Assembly: GCF_003501885.1 (NCBI RefSeq)
Contig: NZ_QWFA01000007.1
Location: forward strand, 1 to 64,000
DNA: 64,000 nt
Direction of reading: 5' to 3'
Origin: Streptomyces globisporus
GTDB lineage: Bacteria > Actinomycetota > Actinomycetes > Streptomycetales > Streptomycetaceae
Below the pieces are notes generated by a model. That model did not search any database and was not told the DNA's origin. It saw only the letters and a list, made by a program, of their open reading frames with translations. Made by a program: the position numbers and the translations under genes. Positions 54,080-61,900 of this stretch are shown here, piece by piece (position 1 is the first letter of the stretch; each line of letters opens with the position of its first letter).

Positions 54080-55626
54080 ACCAGCCGCCCAACGGCTTCT
54101 GGGCCCAGGCCACAGCCGACCCCGACCGCACCGTCCTGATCGCCCCCGACGGCGAGGAGTGGGGCGCGGGCCGGCTGCACGCCGACGTCAACCGCATGGT
54201 CCACGGGCTGCGCGCGGCGGGACTGCGCGAGGGCGACGCGTTCGCCGTCGTGCTGCCCAACGGCGTCGAACTCCTCACCGCCTACCTCGCCGCCTCGCAG
54301 GCCGGCTTCTACCTCGTACCCGTCAACCACCACCTCGTCGGCCCCGAGATCGCCTGGATCGTCGCCGACTCGGGCGCCCGCGTCCTGATCGCCCACGAAC
54401 GCTTCGCCACCGCCGCGACGGCCGCCGCCGACGAGGCGGAACTGCCCGCGAGCCACCGCTACGGCGTCGGCGCGGTCCCCGGCAGCCGCCCGTACGCCGA
54501 ACTCCTCGACGGCCACCCCGCGACCCCGCCCGAGGGCCGCACTCTGGGTTGGGTCATGAACTACACCTCGGGCACCACCGGCCGCCCGCGCGGCATCCGC
54601 CGGCCACTGCCCGGCAAACGCCCCGAGGAGACCTACCTCGGCGGGTTCCTCGGCATCTTCGGCATCCGGCCGTTCGACGACAACGTCCACCTCGTCTGCT
54701 CGCCGCTCTACCACACCGCCGTGCTCCAATTCGCGGGCGCGGCCCTGCACATCGGCCACCCGCTGGTCCTGATGGACGGGTGGGCCCCCGAGGAGATGCT
54801 CCGCCTCATCGACGCCCACCGCTGCACCCACACCCATATGGTCCCCACGCAGTTCCACCGGCTGCTCGCCCTGTCCGAGGAGGTGAAGGCCCGCTACGAC
54901 GTCTCCTCGATGCGGCACGCCATCCACGGGGCCGCCCCCTGCCCGGACCACGTCAAACGCGCCATGATCGACTGGTGGGGGAGCTGCGTCGAGGAGTACT
55001 ACGCGGCCAGCGAGGGCGGCGGGGCGTTCGCCACCGCCGAGGACTGGCTGAAGAAGCCCGGAACCGTCGGCAAGGCCTGGCCGATCAGCGAACTGGCCGT
55101 CTTCGACGACGACGGCAACCGGCTCCCGCCGGGCGAACTGGGCACCGTCTACATGAAGATGAGCACCGGCGGCTTCAGCTACCACAAGGACGAGACCAAG
55201 ACCCGCAAGAACCGCATCGGCGACTTCTTCACCGTCGGCGACCTGGGCGTCCTGGACGCGGACGGCTACCTCTTCCTCCGCGACCGCAAGATCGACATGA
55301 TCATCGCCGGTGGCGTCAACATCTACCCCGCAGAGATCGAGTCGGCCCTGCTCACCCATCCCGCCGTCGCTGACGCGGCCGCCTTCGGCATCCCGCACGC
55401 CGACCGGGGCGAGGAGGTCAAGGCCGTCGTCGAACCGGCCGAGGGCCACGAGCCGTCGGACGCGCTCGCCGCCGCGATCCTCGCCCACTGCGAGGAGCGG
55501 CTCGCGGGGTACAAGCGGCCCCGCTCCCTCGACTTCATCACCGCCATGCCCCGCGACCCCAACGGCAAGCTCTACAAACGGCGACTGCGCGAGCCGTACT
55601 GGGAGGGCTTCGAGCGACCGCTGTAG
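54076..55626 (+). CDS. Acyl-CoA synthetase (FadD-like)
   Basis: This is a 516-residue AMP-forming ligase that activates a carboxylic acid with CoA. The GTG at 54076 follows GGAAGGAG by 6 nt and overlaps the previous stop codon. Motifs: MNYTSGTTGRPRGIRRP (P-loop), YYAASEGGG (A5-like), FFTVGDLGVLDADGYLFLRD (A7/A8 hinge) and the C-terminal PRDPNGKLYKR with the catalytic Lys. The partner nitronate monooxygenase and FadD type resemble pairs seen in actinobacterial sterol or branched-acid pathways. The acid is unknown. Confidence 0.93.
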   Translation: MNQPPNGFWAQATADPDRTVLIAPDGEEWGAGRLHADVNRMVHGLRAAGLREGDAFAVVLPNGVELLTAYLAASQAGFYLVPVNHHLVGPEIAWIVADSGARVLIAHERFATAATAAADEAELPASHRYGVGAVPGSRPYAELLDGHPATPPEGRTLGWVMNYTSGTTGRPRGIRRPLPGKRPEETYLGGFLGIFGIRPFDDNVHLVCSPLYHTAVLQFAGAALHIGHPLVLMDGWAPEEMLRLIDAHRCTHTHMVPTQFHRLLALSEEVKARYDVSSMRHAIHGAAPCPDHVKRAMIDWWGSCVEEYYAASEGGGAFATAEDWLKKPGTVGKAWPISELAVFDDDGNRLPPGELGTVYMKMSTGGFSYHKDETKTRKNRIGDFFTVGDLGVLDADGYLFLRDRKIDMIIAGGVNIYPAEIESALLTHPAVADAAAFGIPHADRGEEVKAVVEPAEGHEPSDALAAAILAHCEERLAGYKRPRSLDFITAMPRDPNGKLYKRRLREPYWEGFERPL

Positions 55627-55678
55627 CCAGCGGGTTCCGGGAGGGACGTGCGGGCGGCGCGCTCCTCCCGGACGTGCC

Positions 55679-58093
55679 CTACCGCCGCTCGTGCACCCGC
55701 ACCACCCGCAGGTCCGGCGAGCGTGCGATGTCCTTCTCGCAGAACCGGGACGTCACCCAGCGCTCACCCGCGTACAGCCGGGTCTGGTCGCTGAAGTGCG
55801 GGGACTTCGGGTTCTCCGACTGGGAGTACGTCAGCAGCGTCCGCGCCACCGGGCAGCGGCTGTCGTCCCAGCCGACCGCCTGGATGTAGCTGGAGCCCGA
55901 CGACACCTCCGTATAGCCGCCGTCCGCCGCGTTCCACACCGGCTCGGTCTTGTTCCAGATGCCCAGCGACTCCGTCCCGCCGCCGATCGGGAGCCGCTTG
56001 CCGTTCCGTACGACGAACTGGTGCTTGCCCAGCGGTGCGTCCAGCGCGATACCCACCGCCCGCAGCTCCGCCACCGCGTCCGCAAGCGCCTTGCCCACGC
56101 CGGGCGCGGCGGTGTTCAGGCCACGCGGGGTGCGCACCGGATCGGCCGGGTCGAACGGCGTCTTCCAGAGCTCGGCCGCCGGCACCGCCGACGCCTTCCG
56201 CCAGAAGCGGTCGAAGAACAGCGCGCCCCGGCTGTCGCTGTCCACGCTCCGGTCCCAGCGCCGCAGCACCTTGCAGGCCTCCGACACATCGACCGGCGCG
56301 CCGCTCGTGCCCACCGCCGTACCGCCCGGCAGCGCGGCGCACCACTTCGCCACCTCCGACGCGGCCAGATCCCCGGCCGGCGCCCGGTTGGCGAACTGCT
56401 GCCGCTGAAGGTCCGCGACCCTGAGGCGGCCCTTGTCCGCCATCGACGCGACGTCCTCGATCGCGCCGCGCGTCCGCATCGACCGGGGTGTCGCGATGGT
56501 GCCGAAGACCCGCTCGTACCCGGTCAGCGGCCGGTCCGCGTTGGTCAGCCACGCGCTGTCGTTGGAGTTCTCCACGTACGGCCGGTTCTTCAGCACCGGC
56601 ATCCGGCTCGGGCCGAAGATCCCCGGCTGCACCGCGTCCCGGTCACTGCCCAGGGCGCAGTCCTTCCGCGAACCGTCCAGCACCGCGAGGCCGGAGGCGG
56701 GGTAGGTGGCCCGGCCCAGCGGGGTCGAGCAGCGCTCCGCCAAGTCGTCCGTGATCCTCGGGAGCACCTGCGACTGGGCGAAGAACGAGTGCCCCGCCCG
56801 GTCCGCCGCGATCGTGTTCACCCACGGCATGCCCTGATTCCGGCGCAGCGAGCGTTCGACGTCCTTCGTGCCCCGGGCCTTGCTGAAGCCGAGGCCCGTG
56901 TCCGCCATCCGCAGGTTCGTCGCGTTCGGGTCGTTCAGCGCGAACGCCGTCGTCGCCGTCCACGGCAACGGGAGTGCCGCACCCATCGACGTGGTCACGG
57001 GCCCGTAGCGGGTCCACCACTGGGTGCGGGTCACGTCGGCCGCGCCCTTCACCGGGACGCTCACCGTCCGCCTCGTCATCCGCTCCGGCTTCCCGTCCAC
57101 CAGATAGACGGTCGGGTCGGCCGGGTCGAGGGTGAGCTGATGGAGATTCAGCGTCACCCCGGTGGCGACCGTATGGCTCCACGCCACATCCGCGTTGTGC
57201 CCGATCGAGATCGTCGTCGCGCCCAGCAGCGACGCGCCCGACACGTTCAGCTCCCCGGGGATCGTCTGCTGCGACTGCCAGAAGCGGCGTCCGCCCTGCC
57301 ACGGGTAGTGCGGGTTGCCCAGCAGCAGCCCGCGCCCGTTGACCGTGGTGGAGCCGTCGAAGGCCACCGCGTTGGACCCCATGTCCGCGTTCTGCGCCGA
57401 CAGCAGCCGCTTCGCCGCCGACGCCGCCTCCTCGGGGGTGACCCCGGCCGCCGGGGGAGCGGCGGTCGGCGGCTGCGCGGCGGTGATGCCGTCGATCCCG
57501 CGCCCCTGGCCGCCGAGCACCGCCAGGGCGTACCCGCGCGCCGCCACGTCCAGCGCCGTCACCGGGCGTACCCAGGACGCGCCCCGGCAGGCCGGATCGG
57601 TGATCCGGTTCTGCGCGATCCACGCGTTGTACCCGGCGGCGAACCCGCGCATCGTCTCCTTCACGTCCCGGCTCGGACCGGCGGGCGCGGGGACCTTCAG
57701 CAGCTTCTCCACCGTGCCGCTGTCCCGGACGCCCCGGAAGTACAGATCGCTGGAGAGGTTCGTCGCCGCCGAGGACAGCGAGAAGTCCGTGGCCGCGTCC
57801 GGCCCGAAGAACCTCGACCGCTCCCCGCGCACCGTGAGGAAGCCGTCCGCCAGCGTGCACACCTGGTCGGCGGCCTGCGCCCAGCCGGTGCCGAAGCCGA
57901 GCTGCGCGTAGTCCTTGGCCACGATGTGCGGAATGCCGTACTCCGTGTACCGGATGACGGCGGAGAGCCCGCCGCCGGACGGGTGCCGCTCCTGACCCGC
58001 CCCGGAGGCGGTGGCCGGCGGCAGCGACGCCGACACGGTGAACAGGGCGAGACCGGCAACCCCGAGCAGTCTCAGACGGTTTCGCAATCTCAA
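55679..58093 (-). CDS. Penicillin acylase-family acylase (AHL / lipopeptide acylase type)
   Basis: This is an 804-residue exported Ntn-hydrolase. TTG 58093 was chosen as start because GGAGGA lies 6 nt before it and it opens a signal peptide (LRLRNRLRLLGVAGLALFTV, ending SLPPATASG). The propeptide is cut before Ser240 (NADMG|SNAVAF), which becomes the N-terminal nucleophile of the beta chain. The layout and exact length match AhlM of Streptomyces sp. M664 (804 aa, an acyl-homoserine lactone acylase, from memory) and resemble aculeacin A and cyclic lipopeptide acylases. Substrate could be AHL signals or lipopeptide antibiotics. It is the nearest neighbour of the polymorphic toxin module. Confidence 0.92.
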   Translation of the reverse strand: MRLRNRLRLLGVAGLALFTVSASLPPATASGAGQERHPSGGGLSAVIRYTEYGIPHIVAKDYAQLGFGTGWAQAADQVCTLADGFLTVRGERSRFFGPDAATDFSLSSAATNLSSDLYFRGVRDSGTVEKLLKVPAPAGPSRDVKETMRGFAAGYNAWIAQNRITDPACRGASWVRPVTALDVAARGYALAVLGGQGRGIDGITAAQPPTAAPPAAGVTPEEAASAAKRLLSAQNADMGSNAVAFDGSTTVNGRGLLLGNPHYPWQGGRRFWQSQQTIPGELNVSGASLLGATTISIGHNADVAWSHTVATGVTLNLHQLTLDPADPTVYLVDGKPERMTRRTVSVPVKGAADVTRTQWWTRYGPVTTSMGAALPLPWTATTAFALNDPNATNLRMADTGLGFSKARGTKDVERSLRRNQGMPWVNTIAADRAGHSFFAQSQVLPRITDDLAERCSTPLGRATYPASGLAVLDGSRKDCALGSDRDAVQPGIFGPSRMPVLKNRPYVENSNDSAWLTNADRPLTGYERVFGTIATPRSMRTRGAIEDVASMADKGRLRVADLQRQQFANRAPAGDLAASEVAKWCAALPGGTAVGTSGAPVDVSEACKVLRRWDRSVDSDSRGALFFDRFWRKASAVPAAELWKTPFDPADPVRTPRGLNTAAPGVGKALADAVAELRAVGIALDAPLGKHQFVVRNGKRLPIGGGTESLGIWNKTEPVWNAADGGYTEVSSGSSYIQAVGWDDSRCPVARTLLTYSQSENPKSPHFSDQTRLYAGERWVTSRFCEKDIARSPDLRVVRVHERR

Positions 58094-58260
58094 GGTGTTC
58101 CTCCCAACGGTGCGGGTGGCACAGGCGGTTGACCGGACCGTCCGGACAGCCACGCGCCACTCAGCCAGGGAGCCCCGGCAACTGTCAACCGTCTGGTCGG
58201 TATCCGGCCTCCGCGAAGGTCGCGACAGCGACGTTCGCGTGGCCCCCTGGGCCTGTTGCA

Positions 58261-58298
58261 AGGGCCCGCACGCCCCGTGACAGGGGTGTGCGGGCCCT
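58261..58298 (-). terminator. Hairpin terminator of the toxin-immunity unit
   Basis: A 16 bp stem with one mismatch/wobble (58261-58276 with 58283-58298) closes on a 6 nt loop, 22 bp beyond the immunity candidate's stop codon. Confidence 0.75.
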
Positions 58299-58320
58299 CG
58301 GCCGAGCGGACGCCGGGCGC

Positions 58321-58977
58321 TCAGTCCGTGTCGGCAACCGACTGCAGCGTGCCGTCGTCGACGACGAGCTCGTGGTAGCCGAAGCGCTCACCCAGCTCGT
58401 GGTACCGCAGATACCGCGATTCCGTGATCGGGACCATGTACGCCTTGAGGATCCGCAGGAAGAGGCGGAAACCCAGGTCGGGGTCCACGTGGACGACCAC
58501 CTGCTCCACCGCCCCCACCACGTCGGCCCCGCCGGAGTGGCCGGCGGCGCGGACGGCGTCGACCACGGCCGGAGCGACCTCGCGGACCTCCCGCAGAACC
58601 GCCTCCCCCAGCATCCCGTTCGCCGGTGGCTGCGGCGATGCGGAAGTGAAGGAGGGATCGTCCTGGCGCACTCGTGCTACGCAGAGTCCGACGATCTCGT
58701 CCAGCCACGCGCGCCCTTCGACCGGTACGGCGCCGGGGTCGTAGGGAAGTCCGATCGCCGCACACCACAACCGTTCGATCACCGCAGCCGGCACAGGGGA
58801 CGCCAGCAGTCGCTGCGCATCCTCCAGGAGTGTCGGCGCGTAGCCGCCGTCTCCCCAGCTCGCCGCCTCGATGACGAGCTCCTCGGGCGTGACCTCGCCG
58901 GCCCATGGGGCGGCGAACCACTTGGTGAGCCCGCTGAGCCCGAAGTCGATCCACATATCCTGGCGTCGCACTGTCAC
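58321..58977 (-). CDS. Candidate immunity protein for the RNase A-type toxin
   Basis: This is a 218-residue soluble protein. The likely start is GTG 58977, 1 nt after the toxin's TGA and behind GAGG; a later ATG at 58956 (MWIDFGLSGLTKWF) is possible. I do not recognise the family. The text is acidic, helical and ends DDGTLQSVADTD; features include VIEAASWGDGGYAPTLLEDA and ITESRYLRYHELGERFGYHE. Its position directly behind a polymorphic toxin C-terminus, on the same strand and with a terminator after it, is the standard place for a cognate immunity gene. The function is inferred from this context only. Confidence 0.65.
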   Translation of the reverse strand: MTVRRQDMWIDFGLSGLTKWFAAPWAGEVTPEELVIEAASWGDGGYAPTLLEDAQRLLASPVPAAVIERLWCAAIGLPYDPGAVPVEGRAWLDEIVGLCVARVRQDDPSFTSASPQPPANGMLGEAVLREVREVAPAVVDAVRAAGHSGGADVVGAVEQVVVHVDPDLGFRLFLRILKAYMVPITESRYLRYHELGERFGYHELVVDDGTLQSVADTD

Positions 58978-58978
58978 C

Positions 58979-61900
58979 TCACGGCCTCGGTCCCTTGGGG
59001 TAGGAGGTGTACACCATGTAGCCCGGCTTGTGCGCCGACCTCTTGAGAGTGATCGACACGATGTTCTTGGCTGCCCAGCTGTCACCGGTGTGGTGATAGA
59101 CGGTGCCCAGGGATGCCGGATTGTTGAGCGTCACGTCGAATGAGAGGAGGTCCGTGGGGCTCTCCGAGTCCTTCCGCGTTTCCTGCATCCACTTCTGCAG
59201 TCGCTTCTGGTTTGCCGCGTTCTGGCTGGGCGACATGCCCGTCAGCCATTTCAGCATGGCGTCGTTCACGGCTTCCTGAGCCGTGTCCAGATTCGTCCAG
59301 ACACCGGTCACACCGGGGTGGTTGGGGTTCCTCGCGAGCTCGTCCCTGGCCTTGTCTTTGGCCCGCTGGGGCGTGGTGTTCACGTGGTCCCGGATCGTGT
59401 GCGCACCGCGGTCGCCCTCGTGCAACGTGAGCTGCACGCAGTTGTGGACCAGGACGTCACGCGCCGGTGCACCCGGCGCGCCCTCCGCGCCCACATAGAA
59501 GGTGTGGGTCCCGTCGACGGTGATGTCGTACACCGTGCGGGGCGCCAGATCCGACCGGTCGTTCAGCGCACGCACGGCGCGAGCCGTGCCGTCCGGTCCA
59601 CGGAGCCGGTCGCCGACGCGCAGGTCGGCCACGACGGTCCAGCCCCGCTCCGCCACGAACACCCGGTGCCCTGCCGTACTGGTCAGGCGGTACCCGTCGG
59701 CGAAGGACACATCGACGAGACGATTCGCATCGTGCCGGTACGTGTCGGTGACGGGCTGGATCGCGTGGACGCCGGTCTCGGCGTCCGTCGCGAGGACCAG
59801 GTCGCCCTGGCGCACGGAGTCGATCGGCCGACGCGTGCCGTCCGCCATCAGCACCCGTGTCTCCGCCGGGAAGCTGTTGACCCGGCAGCTCGTCAGGGCG
59901 TCCTCGACGATGTTGACCTGCTGCGAGATCTTGGCGAGCGTCGCGGGGTCCACGTCGAGGATCTTCAGGGCCTTGTAGGCGTCGGCGATGCCGATGCCGG
60001 TCTTCAGGGCGGCGTCCAGGGCGTTGATCGCCTCGGCGATCTTGGCGAAGGCCTTGCCGGGGACGAAGTTGGACGCGGCCCAGGCGCAGCCGCTGACGCT
60101 GCCGTGCCAGCAGTCGACGAAGTCCTGGATCAGGACTGCTTTGAGGATCCGGTAGACGACGGTCTGCTGGATCAGGTCGAGCTTGCTGAAGTAGTTGGTG
60201 ACGTCCTTCTTCAGTCCCGTGAAGGGTTCGGACCTGACCAGGACCGTGTCGGCCTGCGGGCAGCCGGTCGCGGATGCGGGGACGTCCGGGTCGGTGCAGA
60301 GGAAGAAGTCGACGGTCGCGCTGAACGTGACCGTGAAGGTGACGGTGCAGCCTTCGAAGCCGATGTCGATGACGCAGTCGTTGAGCTGCTTGGCGTCGGT
60401 GACTTCGACCGTGCTCTCGTCGACGACGTACCAGGTGCCGCCGATTCCGGTGCCCGCACCGCTGCTGACCTGCTGGTTGGCCTCCTTGCGCTCGGCGGAC
60501 TCGGCAGCTTCCTGGGCCGACTCCGCGTACTTCTGGGCGTCCTTGGCCGCCTCCTCCGCCAGGGTGGCGGCGGTGTCGGCGCGGGTCGCCGCGGCGCGTG
60601 CGTCCTTGGCGGCCTGCTCTGCCGCGGCCGCGGCGTCGCGGGCGGCCTGGGCGTCGAGCGCGGCCGCGTCGGCGGACGAACGGGCGTCGGTGGCGTAGCC
60701 CTCTGCGCGTCCGGCCGCCTTGTCCGCCGCGGCCGCGTCCTCGCCGGCCTTGCGGTCGTACTCGATGGTGCGCGCGAGGGACTGCGACGCCTTGGACGCC
60801 GCGGTGGCGGCGTCCGCCGCGTAGCCGAGTGCCTCCTTCGCGTAGGTACGGGCGGTCGCCGCGTGGCCGGCCGCGTTCGCGGCGTGCTGGTAGGCGGCCT
60901 TGGCGTCGCCCTGCGCGGCCGCCGCGATGGCCTTGGCCGCGGCGGCCTCCTCCTGTGCGTTCTTGGCGTGGGCGTCGGCGACACTCTTCTGCTGCTCGGC
61001 GATCGACTTGGACGACTGGCCCGCCAGCACGACGAGGGAGGCGGCGGAGTCGGTCGTCACGTAGGGGGAACCGAGCTGGATGGCGTCGTTCGCCGGCTTG
61101 GCGACCTGTTCGGCCGCGTTCCCGGCGTCGACGGCGGCCTGCGCCGTGACGTGGGCGAAGCCGGCGGCCCTGGCTGAGGCGACGAGCGCCTTGCCGGCCT
61201 CCTTGTGGGCCTCGTCCGCATGGGTCTTGGCGGTCTTGGCCTGTCGCTCCGCTTCGTCCGCCAGCTCGACGGCGGTCTTCGCCTCCGCGGCGGCGTGATC
61301 CGACGCCTTGATGGCGTCCGCCGCCGCACTGGTGGCGGTGCGCACCGCGGCCTCGGACTTCAGCTTGGCGGCCTGGGCCGCGTCCGAGTGGGCGCGGGCC
61401 CGCTTGGCGGCCGCCTCCGCGCGGGTGGCGGCGGCGTCCGCGTCGGCGGCGGCCTGCGTCGCGGCGTTCGCCGCGGTGCGGGCCCGGCCGGCTGCGGCCT
61501 CGGCGTCGTCGGCGTGGCCTGCCGCGGCGTTCGCGGCGGCACGCGACTCCTGAGCGTTGGCGTCCGACTCGTGGGCCTGGGCGAACGCCTCCTTGGCGTC
61601 GGCCTTGGCGCGTGCCGCGTCCGCCTTCTGCTCGGCGTCCCACGCGTCGTCGCGCAGGTCCTTGGCCTTGTCGCGGGCGGTCTCGGCGGCCTTCTGCTTC
61701 TGCACTGCGGTGCCTTCCGCGGCCTCCGCCTTCTCCTTGGCGTCCTTCGCGGTGCCCGCCTCGGCCTCCGCGGTCCTGCGGTGCTGAGCCGCCTCGGCCT
61801 GCTTGGCCGCCGCGGTCTCCTTCTCCTTCTTCGCGGTGGCCTCCTCGGCCTCCGCGGCGAGCCGCTTGGCGTGCGCCGTGGCAGCGGCCGCCTTGGCGTC

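Noticed and set aside
55636-55682. Hairpin TCCGGGAGG...CCTCCCGGA at the end of the acyl-CoA synthetase gene
   Set aside because: The 9 bp arms are separated by 29 nt and overlap the convergent acylase's stop codon, so a terminator role is too weak to annotate.
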